Below, piece after piece: positions 9,228 through 17,666 of a DNA stretch of 64,000 bases. The DNA is taken from positions 2,046,001-2,110,000 of the forward strand of contig NZ_CP064936.1 in assembly GCF_016117655.1 (NCBI RefSeq). The letters are read 5' to 3'. The position numbers and the translations under genes are program-made. The notes under the pieces were generated by a model. It was not told the DNA's origin, ran no database searches, and was given only the letters and a program-made list of their open reading frames with translations. Each line of letters starts with the position of its first letter. Position 1 is the stretch's first letter. This DNA comes from Treponema peruense. Lineage in GTDB: Bacteria > Spirochaetota > Spirochaetia > Treponematales > Treponemataceae.

Positions 9228-10109
9228 ATGAAAATAACAAATATTCTTAAAGAAAAAAAAGTTCTTCTGTCATTTGAAATTTTTCCTCCAAAGCAGCAGG
9301 CAAATTTTGACAACGTTGTTTCTGCGGCAAAAGAACTGAGCGCACTCAACCCTGACTTCATGAGCATAACATGGGGAGCAGGCGGAACAACAAAAGGCAA
9401 CACTGTAGAAATCGCTTCAAAACTCATAGACTTCGGAACACCGGCACTGGCGCACTTAACCTGCGTAGGAAATACAAAAAACGAAGTAGAAAAAGTAATT
9501 GCCAAAATGAAAGCAAACAAAATAGAAAACGTACTTGCACTCCGCGGTGACATTCCGCAGAATTCAGATTCAGGCTCTGTACTTACAGAAGGTCTTACCC
9601 ACGCAAGCGATCTTGTGCGCATACTCAAAGACCATGGCATGTGTGTAGGAGGAGCATGTTACCCCGAAGGACATCCCGAAAGCGCCAACAGACAGGACGA
9701 CATGGACAATCTTATGTACAAAGTTGATTCCGGCGTAGACTTTCTTACAACACAAATGTTTTTTGACAACAACATGCTCTACAGTTATCTATACAGGCTT
9801 CAGAGCAGAGGAATACATGTTCCGGTATTTGCAGGAATAATGCCAATTACAAACAGCTCACAGGTAAGCAGAATGATAAAACTTTCTTCGGCATACGTTC
9901 CTGCAAAGCTTCTTTCAATCTGCGACAAATTTGAATACAAACCCGAAGCAATGAGACAGGCTGGAATAGCATACGCCACAGACCAGATTATTGATCTCAT
10001 AACAAACGGCGTACGTGGCATTCACATTTACACAATGAACAAACCGTCAATAGCAGAAGACATTTTAAAAAACATAGACTCAATCATAAAGGCAAGCAAT
10101 GAATTATAA
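9228..10109 (+). CDS. metF: 5,10-methylenetetrahydrofolate reductase
   Basis: Flavoprotein that reduces 5,10-methylene-THF to 5-methyl-THF, the methyl donor used by the next gene. It has the family opening with SFEIFPPK, the ITWGAGG block, the LALRGD block and the DFLTTQMFFDN block; 293 aa is the normal bacterial length. A GGGG ribosome-binding site precedes ATG 9228. The end overlaps metH by 11 bp, indicating coupling. Confidence 0.95.
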   Translation: MKITNILKEKKVLLSFEIFPPKQQANFDNVVSAAKELSALNPDFMSITWGAGGTTKGNTVEIASKLIDFGTPALAHLTCVGNTKNEVEKVIAKMKANKIENVLALRGDIPQNSDSGSVLTEGLTHASDLVRILKDHGMCVGGACYPEGHPESANRQDDMDNLMYKVDSGVDFLTTQMFFDNNMLYSYLYRLQSRGIHVPVFAGIMPITNSSQVSRMIKLSSAYVPAKLLSICDKFEYKPEAMRQAGIAYATDQIIDLITNGVRGIHIYTMNKPSIAEDILKNIDSIIKASNEL

Positions 10110-12756
10110 AAACAGTGCAACAACAAACGCTGACCAAAAAAAAGATTTCAGGCAGTTTTTAAAATCAAAAATCAGCGAAGGAAAATGCATTTTCTTTGAC
10201 GGCGGAATGGGAACCATGATTCAGAAAACGGTTGCCGTAAAATATGCCGTTCCCGAAGATTTGAATTTCTACAGCCCGGACTCAATAGAAAACATACATC
10301 TCATGTACCTTAACGCCGGATGTGACATCGTAACAACAAACTCATTCGGCGCCAACCCCATAAAACTCGAACATGCCGCACATTCAGCAGAAGAATACAT
10401 CACAAAGGCCGTACAGATAGCGCACGCTGCAGTCCAAAAACATGAAGCAGAATCTTCAAGCACAGGCGCAGAACAAAAGCCGCACTACATCGCGTGGGAC
10501 TCTGGGCAGATAGGAAAACTCATGGAACCGATGGGAAGTCTTACCTTTGACGAAGCCTACGAATCCTATAAAAAAGCCGCAGTCACCGCAGAAAAAGCCG
10601 GAGCCGATCTTGCACTTATAGAAACGATGAGCGACCTTTACGAAGTCAAAGCGGCAGTTCTTGCAATAAAAGAAAACACTTTCCTTCCCATAATTGCCAG
10701 CATGACTTTCCAGCCCAATCTGCGAACACTCACCGGAGCCGATGCCGAAACCTGCGTAACCTATCTTGAATCGCTCGGAGTAGACGTACTTGGGTTTAAT
10801 TGCGGCGGCACTCTTGAAGAAGACGAACAGCTCGCACAACAGTACTGCACTTTTTCACACATACCTGTTCTCGTTCAGCCCAACGCGGGACTTCCTGTTG
10901 TCATAGACGGAAAAGACGTATTCAAAACAGAACCACATGAATTTGCCCTGTCGCAGAAAAAAAATTTTATGACGGGAGCGGCAGTTCTGGGAGGCTGCTG
11001 CGGAACAACGCCTGCACACATAGAAGAAATGGTAAAAGTCGTTTCAGAACTTACCCGCACCCAGAATGAAAACAAATCGGACTGCGCAAGAATATGTTCA
11101 GGAAACAAAACCGTAAGAATAGGCGGAACAGCAGGACCTGTCATTGTAGGAGAAAGAATAAATCCCACAGGAAAGAAAAAATGCCGTGAAGCACTTATCG
11201 CACAGAACATGGACTTTATTCTTTCAGAAGCCCAAAGCCAGATAGAAGGCGGGGCTCATGTACTGGACGTTAACACGGGACTTCCAGAAATTGACGAAGC
11301 TGCCATGATGCTCAAAGCCGTGCGCACAATCCAGTCAACATTCAACACACCGCTTCAGATAGACTCAAGCGAACCGCATGTAATAGAAAAAGCGCTCAGA
11401 TACTACAACGGAAAACCACTTGTAAACAGCGTAAACGGAAAGCGCGAATCAATGGACAAAATATTTCCGTTAATAAAAAAATACGGGGGAGCAGTAGTTG
11501 CACTTTGTATTGACGAAGACGGAATAGCGCCGTCTGCAGAAGGACGGGTTGCAGTTGCAAAACGCATAATTGCCGAAGCCCAAAAATACGGAATACAGCC
11601 GCGCGATATTTTTATAGACACGCTTACGCTCACGGTAAGTTCAGAACAAAAAACTGCACTTGAAACAGTCAGGGCAATAAAAATTCTGCATGATGAATTT
11701 TCAGAGCAGGGACTGGGGTTCATTCTTGGCGTTTCAAACATTTCGTTCGGGCTTCCAAGACGCGACATAATAAACAGTCGTTTCTTTATGCTGGCCCTGA
11801 ACGCAGGATTAAGCGCATGTATAATAAACCCGGCCAGCGCACAGATGATGGACACTTACAGGGCATACAGAACACTGGCTGGATTCGATTTGAACTGCAT
11901 TGACTTCATTAACACATACACAGGTACACTGGACCCGACCACAAAAAAGGCACGTGACGCGGTGGTCGAGCAGGCTTTAAAAAACGGAACCGTAAGGCCG
12001 GCAGAAGAAAACGCGCAGTCCGCTAACACGGTGGCGGCAGTCCCCTTAACTTCCTCACCACAGCCCTCTTCTGCAACAGAAAATTCACTCAGCACAGAAA
12101 AGTGCTCTTCCGCAACCGATGAAACAGAGCTCATCAAAATAATAGAAAACGGCTTCAAAGACCGCGCCGCCGTCGTAACAGAACGGCTGCTTCAAAACAA
12201 AAAACCTGTAGAAATAATAAACGGTTGCATTGTTCCCGCACTGGACAGTGTAGGAAAAGATTTTGAAAACGGAAAAAAATTTCTTCCGCAGCTGTTGCTC
12301 AGTGCAGAAACAGTAGGAAACTCTTTTTCAAAAATAAAGGAAAATCTTGCCGCAACAGGAGCAAAACAGGAAAGCAAAGGTACAATTGTTCTTGCAACAG
12401 TTTACGGTGACATTCACGATATAGGAAAAAACATCGTAAAGGCCATGCTCGAAAACTACGGTTACACTGTCATTGACCTTGGAAAAAATGTACCTGCCCA
12501 GACCATAGTAGACACTGTAATAAAACACAATATACAGCTTGTAGGGCTAAGCGCACTTATGACCACAACCGTCGCCAACATGGAAAAAACAATCAGTCTT
12601 TTGAAAACAACACTTTCAGAACATGGAAGAGAATGCGCTATAGTTGCAGGAGGCGCTGTTCTTACAGAAGACTATGCAAAAAAAATAGGAGCAGACTATT
12701 ACTCAAAAGATGCCATGGAAACAGTAGCAGTTGCAAAAAAGGTATTTGGAAAATGA
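10099..12756 (+). CDS. metH: Cobalamin-dependent methionine synthase without reactivation domain
   Basis: Transfers the methyl group of 5-methyl-THF through cobalamin to homocysteine. Domains in order: homocysteine-binding barrel (1-320, zinc Cys in GFNCGG and GGCCGTTP), pterin-binding barrel (about 350-620, VGERINPTGKKK), a Ser/Ala-rich linker (about 636-675), cobalamin cap (about 675-760) and cobalamin-binding Rossmann domain with DIHDIG at about 771-776. It stops at 885 aa: the AdoMet-dependent activation domain of E. coli MetH (1227 aa) is missing. An unrelated reactivation partner would be needed. It overlaps metF and the next gene. Confidence 0.93.
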   Translation: MNYKNSATTNADQKKDFRQFLKSKISEGKCIFFDGGMGTMIQKTVAVKYAVPEDLNFYSPDSIENIHLMYLNAGCDIVTTNSFGANPIKLEHAAHSAEEYITKAVQIAHAAVQKHEAESSSTGAEQKPHYIAWDSGQIGKLMEPMGSLTFDEAYESYKKAAVTAEKAGADLALIETMSDLYEVKAAVLAIKENTFLPIIASMTFQPNLRTLTGADAETCVTYLESLGVDVLGFNCGGTLEEDEQLAQQYCTFSHIPVLVQPNAGLPVVIDGKDVFKTEPHEFALSQKKNFMTGAAVLGGCCGTTPAHIEEMVKVVSELTRTQNENKSDCARICSGNKTVRIGGTAGPVIVGERINPTGKKKCREALIAQNMDFILSEAQSQIEGGAHVLDVNTGLPEIDEAAMMLKAVRTIQSTFNTPLQIDSSEPHVIEKALRYYNGKPLVNSVNGKRESMDKIFPLIKKYGGAVVALCIDEDGIAPSAEGRVAVAKRIIAEAQKYGIQPRDIFIDTLTLTVSSEQKTALETVRAIKILHDEFSEQGLGFILGVSNISFGLPRRDIINSRFFMLALNAGLSACIINPASAQMMDTYRAYRTLAGFDLNCIDFINTYTGTLDPTTKKARDAVVEQALKNGTVRPAEENAQSANTVAAVPLTSSPQPSSATENSLSTEKCSSATDETELIKIIENGFKDRAAVVTERLLQNKKPVEIINGCIVPALDSVGKDFENGKKFLPQLLLSAETVGNSFSKIKENLAATGAKQESKGTIVLATVYGDIHDIGKNIVKAMLENYGYTVIDLGKNVPAQTIVDTVIKHNIQLVGLSALMTTTVANMEKTISLLKTTLSEHGRECAIVAGGAVLTEDYAKKIGADYYSKDAMETVAVAKKVFGK

Positions 12757-13718
12757 AAAATACTAACAGCAAAACCACAAAAAAAGAATTCCCGTACCGC
12801 CAGGGAACAGCAAAGGCACCGTCAGAAAAAAGAATCAGAAAATTCGCAGGAAGGCCGTTAAAATCATTCAACGTACTTTATGCATATGCAACACTTCCAA
12901 TCGGCCACATTCTGGGACTGCCCGCAATTGCATCATACATATTTGTTGTCGCAAACAAATTCTTTATGCTCCAGTACCTGCAGAAAATCCACATTTTTCA
13001 TTTCCCAGTAAAACACGTAGACAACGAACTGGATCAGAAAGTTCCGTTTAGGCCTGACCATATTGACTGCTATCTTGATTTTATAAATTACTGGATACGC
13101 CCTATTGTAATGATGCAAAAAAGATTCGGCATAAAACAGGGAGCAAAACTTTCTATAGAATTCCTGCGTTACATTAAACGCTGCTACAAAGAAGCATACA
13201 AAATGTACACATACTCAATGACTACAACATACCGCCCCAAATGCCCCGAATCAAGAGCCGTAACAAATGTTCAGAGAGCAGACCCGCATTACCTGTGTGT
13301 TCCAAGCCTGCATATTGTCGTAGTATGCCTGTGCTACAGTTTTTACAGAATGCTTTTCAAGAGAGAATCATTTACACAGCAGGAAAGCGAACAATGGAAC
13401 AGCGAATTGTATGCTCAGGCTGTTGCCATAGGTGAAACTGTTCTCTACGTAAAACAGCACAGCGTAAACTGCATTCCGGCGGCGCTGTATATGCTTACAA
13501 AAATTACTCCAGAACTTTTTACGCCGCAGATGGCAGTAAACTTTATAAACGATCTCTTCAAAAACTCAACCGATATTACGGATGCAGACAAAAAAGAAAT
13601 CAATTCTTACATTCAGTTTATGTTTGAAAGGCTTTTACTCGAAGGTGCCCTGGAAGATGACTGGAGGGTTCCTGTAATCAGGTGGCTCGACAGTTACAAG
13701 CCGTACGAGCCTCAATAA
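12753..13718 (+). CDS. PAP2-like membrane-associated protein of unknown role
   Basis: I do not recognise a named family. The start ATG 12753 overlaps the metH stop (ATGA), so it is the last gene of the metH operon. The sequence has a basic N-terminus, a hydrophobic stretch at about 45-75, then FRP...RP, PSLH (about 180) and KQHS...CIPA blocks. Their order recalls the KX6RP-PSGH-SRX5H motifs of PAP2 phosphatases. The last motif is imperfect, so catalytic activity is uncertain. The operon position suggests a link to methyl metabolism or simply shared transcription. Confidence 0.55.
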   Translation: MKNTNSKTTKKEFPYRQGTAKAPSEKRIRKFAGRPLKSFNVLYAYATLPIGHILGLPAIASYIFVVANKFFMLQYLQKIHIFHFPVKHVDNELDQKVPFRPDHIDCYLDFINYWIRPIVMMQKRFGIKQGAKLSIEFLRYIKRCYKEAYKMYTYSMTTTYRPKCPESRAVTNVQRADPHYLCVPSLHIVVVCLCYSFYRMLFKRESFTQQESEQWNSELYAQAVAIGETVLYVKQHSVNCIPAALYMLTKITPELFTPQMAVNFINDLFKNSTDITDADKKEINSYIQFMFERLLLEGALEDDWRVPVIRWLDSYKPYEPQ

Positions 13719-13746
13719 AAAAAGGGCCGCCCCTTAAAGACAGCCC
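13717..13746 (-). terminator. deaD terminator
   Basis: On the minus strand, GGGCTGTC pairs with GGCGGCCC (two G-U pairs) around a short loop, followed by seven T. It resembles the GGGGCTGTC hairpins seen elsewhere in the window. Confidence 0.7.
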
Positions 13747-13752
13747 GTTGCA

Positions 13753-15792
13753 TTAATATTCCTGTGACGAAGACGACTTCTTGAAGAAAGATGCCTGTCC
13801 GCTTCGCTGGGTTGCAGTATGTACACCCGGTCTTGAATGCGAACCGCCCTTTGCCCCTCTTGAACGGAATCCGTCACGGTTTCTGTCGCGGTCCCTGAAT
13901 CCACGGTCGCGTCTGTCACCGCGGTCAAAGTCACGTCGGCCGCCGCGTCTTCTTCCAAAAGAGTCACCCCTTCCAGCAAAGTCAACCTTTGTATCCTGGT
14001 GCATGTGTGGAATTCCTGAATCTGACGCAGAAAGTTCAAGAGCCTTTTTTCCGGCTTCAACAGGAAGACTCAAAAGACAGAATCTGTCGGCCATATCAAT
14101 GTTATCTACCTGGCGTCCCTGAATGTTAAGAAGGTTGCTGAAGTAGTCTGCAATCTTTCTTGGATTGTAGCCGTCCTGCCATCCCATCTGAACATAAAGC
14201 CTTATCTGGTCATCACCGACAGTAACACTTCTGCGGGAACCACGGTCACGTTCTCTGCGGTCTCCCCTGTCAGAACGGTCAAAATTGCGTCCGCCTGAAA
14301 CCGTATTGATTTTTCCATAACGATTCTTGCTGAGCATTCCGCCGTATGTTGCAGAAAGAAGTGAAGCTACAACTTCCTGGGCATTCTGACCGGAACAGAG
14401 CTCTTCGGCCATTGTTTCAAAAATAGGATCACCCTTTCTGAGGTGAGGTACAGAAGCTTCTTCTGCATTTTCTGTATCTGTGTTTTCCAAAGAAGCGGCA
14501 CGTTCTGCATTGAGTCCAAGGCTGTTTTTGATGTCGTCAAACAGACGTCCTCTTTTTGCAGTAAGAACGTCTTCAACAGAAGGAATTGTTCCCTCGTTCA
14601 TTTCGCCTTTTGCACTTCTTCTGATTGCACTTCTAAGATAACCGAGGCGTCTTTTTTCTTCAGGGCGCACAAAAGTTATTGCCATTCCCGTAGCACCGGC
14701 GCGACCTGTACGTCCGATGCGGTGAACGTATGTCGGACCGTCAAACGGCAACTCGTAGTTGACGACATGTGTAAGTCCTTCAATGTCAATTCCGCGGGCT
14801 GCAACATCTGTAGCTACAAGAATGCGTGTCTTCTTTGAGCGGAATCTTGCAAGGATCTTTTCGCGCTGTCCCTGGGGAATATCACCGTGAAGGGCTGCAA
14901 CCTGGTAACCTTTTTCGTCCAGAGCCTTGCAGACATAATCGGCATCTGTCTTTTTCTGAACAAAAACAAGTCCAAAGAAATCCGGCGAAATATCAATAAG
15001 GCGCACAAGAGCTTCGACTTTTTCGTTTTCGCGCACCATCCAGTATTTCTGTTCAATAAGAAGCGGCTCTTCTTCATGTCCCTCTTCTTCTACAATCTCG
15101 TAGTCACCCATAAACTTCTGGGCAATCTTAAGAATAGGAGCGGGAATTGTCGCACTAAACAAAAGAACGCGGCAGTCAGGATTTGCACATGAAAAAATAT
15201 TTTCGATGTCATCAACAAATCCCATGTCAAGCATTTCGTCGCCTTCGTCAAGAATAAAATAGTCAATCTTGTCAAGGTTAAGAACGCCGCGGTCAATCAA
15301 ATCCTGAACACGTCCCGGAGTTCCGACAACAATTTCTACACCGCGCTTAAGTGAACGTATCTGCTCTCCAATAGAAGCACCACCGTAAACTACAGCTGTA
15401 CGCGGATATTTCCCTGTAGAAAAAGAAGCCATTTCTGTACAGGTCTGCATGGCAAGTTCACGTGTAGGCTCAAGAATAACTGCCCTTACGTGGTCGCCTT
15501 CACTTCTAAGCTGCTGTACAAGCGGGAGTCCAAAAGCCGCCGTTTTGCCTGTACCGGTACGAGCACGTGCAATAACATTGGCATCTCCGTTCAAAAGGCG
15601 CGGAATTGCCAGTACCTGAATAGGAGAAGGTGTAACAAAACCCTTGCGTTCAATTGCAGCAAGAGTTATCTCATCAAGTCCAAGGTCCGCAAAAGAAATT
15701 GCATCAGAATCATTTTCTCTGGATTCATCAGCACCGATTTCTTCTGAGGGCATAGCTAGGACGTCATCAAACTGATCATTGATTTCTTCCAT
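13753..15792 (-). CDS. deaD: DEAD-box RNA helicase with RNA-binding and Arg/Gly-rich tail
   Basis: ATP-dependent RNA helicase of the DeaD/CsdA type, acting in ribosome assembly and mRNA turnover, especially in the cold. Motif I ARTGTGKT is at 77-84, motif II is DEGD (in ILDEGDEMLDMGF) rather than the usual DEAD, and SAT and HRIGRTGRAG follow. Residues about 530-605 resemble the DbpA-type RNA-binding fold. The tail to 679 is rich in Arg, Gly and Asp repeats (RRGGRRDFDRGDRRDRG), a nucleic-acid clamp. An AGAGGAA ribosome-binding site precedes ATG 15792. A leader of about 130 nt can form alternative hairpins that hide this site. The symbol is by family; csdA or rhlB-like naming is possible. Confidence 0.9.
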   Translation of the reverse strand: MEEINDQFDDVLAMPSEEIGADESRENDSDAISFADLGLDEITLAAIERKGFVTPSPIQVLAIPRLLNGDANVIARARTGTGKTAAFGLPLVQQLRSEGDHVRAVILEPTRELAMQTCTEMASFSTGKYPRTAVVYGGASIGEQIRSLKRGVEIVVGTPGRVQDLIDRGVLNLDKIDYFILDEGDEMLDMGFVDDIENIFSCANPDCRVLLFSATIPAPILKIAQKFMGDYEIVEEEGHEEEPLLIEQKYWMVRENEKVEALVRLIDISPDFFGLVFVQKKTDADYVCKALDEKGYQVAALHGDIPQGQREKILARFRSKKTRILVATDVAARGIDIEGLTHVVNYELPFDGPTYVHRIGRTGRAGATGMAITFVRPEEKRRLGYLRSAIRRSAKGEMNEGTIPSVEDVLTAKRGRLFDDIKNSLGLNAERAASLENTDTENAEEASVPHLRKGDPIFETMAEELCSGQNAQEVVASLLSATYGGMLSKNRYGKINTVSGGRNFDRSDRGDRRERDRGSRRSVTVGDDQIRLYVQMGWQDGYNPRKIADYFSNLLNIQGRQVDNIDMADRFCLLSLPVEAGKKALELSASDSGIPHMHQDTKVDFAGRGDSFGRRRGGRRDFDRGDRRDRGFRDRDRNRDGFRSRGAKGGSHSRPGVHTATQRSGQASFFKKSSSSQEY

Positions 15793-15924
15793 AACGGTTC
15801 CTCTTTAAAACCCACATGAAGGCCCAGAACCGCTTTTGAAAAACATAAACTATACAACACTAAGTTAGATTTTCCCCTGTACCTAGAAGCGGTTACAGAC
15901 AGACATGCAAATATAAGTAAAATT
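15793..15924 (-). promoter_or_regulatory. deaD 5' leader with alternative hairpins
   Basis: Three segments compete on the minus strand: AACCGCTT (15894-15887), AAGCGGTTCT (15835-15826) and GGAACCGTT (15801-15793). The middle one can pair with the first, or with the third, which includes part of the ribosome-binding site. This is the arrangement of a translational switch, fitting a cold-induced helicase. Confidence 0.5.
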
Positions 15925-15930
15925 TCGCAT

Positions 15931-15959
15931 ATTGTACAGTTTTTTACCCTTAATTGCAA
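15931..15959 (-). promoter_or_regulatory. deaD promoter
   Basis: On the minus strand: -35 TTGCAA, a 17-nt spacer and -10 TACAAT. A start near 15924 gives a leader of about 130 nt. A nearer TATAGT (15854-15849) lacks a good -35. Confidence 0.6.
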
Positions 15960-16035
15960 GAACCAAAGCCCGATTCCGCAGAAATTAAAACAAAATAAAC
16001 CGAATCCATTTTTTTCTGCTTATTTTTAATTTTTT

Positions 16036-16065
16036 TTGTCAAACTGGAATTCCACGGCATATATA
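16036..16065 (+). promoter_or_regulatory. Leaderless promoter of the exported protein gene
   Basis: -35 TTGTCA, an 18-nt spacer and -10 TATATA ending 6 nt before ATG 16072. No ribosome-binding site is visible. Confidence 0.6.
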
Positions 16066-16071
16066 TAAGTG

Positions 16072-17475
16072 ATGAGAAAATTTATTTTAATAACAGCAGC
16101 CGTTTTGTTCCTGCCAAAATCTGTCTTTCCGCAGAAAAAGCCGGCCGGAACAAACTGGGCCTTCGAAACATACACATCGGTAAGTTCCTGCATTGAACAG
16201 CCGAGTCTAAGATACGACGCAGGAACAAGCATAAGCGCGGGCTGCCTTAAAATAACAGCCGGAACGGGAACCGACAAAATCAATCTAAATAAGGCAGGTG
16301 ACTTTTCGCCTCAGGACATTGCCTCTTTCCATAAGGTCAGATACGGCGCACGCATTAACAAAAATGTAAACTTTCTTCCATTAAATATAGATTTACTGGC
16401 AGGTACGCTGTCTTTTTCGGGAACAGTTTCGCGCCTTAAAAACCCTGTTCCCTCAGTTCCGTCAGCATTATGCAGGCCAATAACACTCACGCCCGGTATA
16501 AACCCCTCGCTCCCTTCCTTTACCAGTGCACAAAAACCGTTTTCGGCAGCAATAAGTCTTGCACCGTCAGACAAACATTCACTTATGCCGCGGCTTCAGG
16601 CAGCATATATTCCTGACTGCGAATTCATTCTGGCCGCTGACAAATCTTTCAGTGCAGGTCCGTTTCCAAAAATTTCACTTTCGGTAACCGCAGCTTCCCT
16701 CAAGTACGGGACAGGCGCTTCTTCGTCCTGGTTTCTTTCAAAAAAAGCATTTCCCCAAAAAAACTACGCGGCCCTCGGTGCAGAAGCAAATTTTATGGCA
16801 CCCGCTTTCAGAAGTTCCACAGCCTTTGGAATATACGAAAATCCGTTCGGAGGCGTGCTTCCATGGGTCAGAACACACAATTTTCTTGTTCTGGGGGATT
16901 TTATGCTGGGAACATCCTATTTTGTTTCGGACCCGCAGACAATTACTTCATCCGGAACAGTACCTTCAACAAAAGAAAGCATCAGTATAACACCGCAGTA
17001 CACATTCCGCCTTGAAAAATCGGCAGTTGCAGCAGGACTTACAGCACACGCCGCAAGAAAAAGACAGAGTGGCAAAAGCGGAACAGAATATGCATTTTTC
17101 TGCACAAAAGCAGCACTTTCATATAAAACACGGGGACTTTCGTCAACCCTTTCGCAAAGCACAGAAATAAGCCTCGAAAACGAAGAACCGGCTTTAAAAA
17201 ATTCAGTTCAGTGCAGCGTAAAAAAGACCTTCGGATCTTTATATTCGGGAACAAGCGTTTCGTTTGCAAAAAAAACATCTTCTTCAAAACTTTCTGCGTC
17301 ACAGAGTCTTTCACCAAAAAATTCAATACTGCAGCGCAGTACCGCAGACTTTTCAATAACACTTGCAGAAGAACCTGAATTCGAATGTGGAATTTCGGCT
17401 TCTTTCGGCAGTAAAAGCAAAAATTTCAGATGGACTGCAAAAATCGCTCTGGATTACACTGTACAGCTTGAATGA
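16072..17475 (+). CDS. Exported protein, possible outer-membrane beta-barrel
   Basis: The family is not recognised. A signal peptide (MRKFILITAAVLFLPKSVFPQ) is followed by about 445 residues rich in Ser, Ala and Thr. These form many short alternating hydrophobic/polar segments, and the last residues are hydrophobic/aromatic alternating (LDYTVQLE), as expected for a beta-barrel in the outer membrane. No Cys lipobox is present. ATG 16072 is chosen over GTG 16069 because the promoter spacing fits it. It is monocistronic, between deaD (divergent) and fusA. Confidence 0.6.
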   Translation: MRKFILITAAVLFLPKSVFPQKKPAGTNWAFETYTSVSSCIEQPSLRYDAGTSISAGCLKITAGTGTDKINLNKAGDFSPQDIASFHKVRYGARINKNVNFLPLNIDLLAGTLSFSGTVSRLKNPVPSVPSALCRPITLTPGINPSLPSFTSAQKPFSAAISLAPSDKHSLMPRLQAAYIPDCEFILAADKSFSAGPFPKISLSVTAASLKYGTGASSSWFLSKKAFPQKNYAALGAEANFMAPAFRSSTAFGIYENPFGGVLPWVRTHNFLVLGDFMLGTSYFVSDPQTITSSGTVPSTKESISITPQYTFRLEKSAVAAGLTAHAARKRQSGKSGTEYAFFCTKAALSYKTRGLSSTLSQSTEISLENEEPALKNSVQCSVKKTFGSLYSGTSVSFAKKTSSSKLSASQSLSPKNSILQRSTADFSITLAEEPEFECGISASFGSKSKNFRWTAKIALDYTVQLE

Positions 17476-17552
17476 AAATTGCACAGAATAATGACATTTA
17501 TTGCAAAGTTAAACTATTTAACGCAAATATTTGCAATAACAATGAAATTCTA

Positions 17553-17581
17553 TTGAAATTACCGATTTTTTCTATTATAGT
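17553..17581 (+). promoter_or_regulatory. fusA promoter
   Basis: -35 TTGAAA, a 17-nt spacer and -10 TATAGT. Transcription should begin near 17588, leaving a leader of about 80 nt. Confidence 0.65.
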
Positions 17582-17592
17582 ATCTAGAATGA

Positions 17593-17635
17593 TTGCATTG
17601 TGCACAGCCATCTTTTTCGGTTGCATCATGCACAG
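17593..17635 (+). repeat. Paired 15-nt repeats in the fusA leader
   Basis: TTGCATTGTGCACAG (17593) and TTGCATCATGCACAG (17621) match at 13 of 15 positions with a 28-nt period; each contains a TGCAT...TGCA palindrome. A partial copy (TTGCACAG) lies at about 17479. They look like paired protein-binding sites or an RNA control element. Confidence 0.4.
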
Positions 17636-17666
17636 ACTCAAGATTCTTTTTTGAGAGGTATACAAT

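Noticed and set aside
17472-17654. 60-codon frame before fusA
   Set aside because: It spans the fusA promoter and leader repeats and has no ribosome-binding site; better explained as regulatory DNA.
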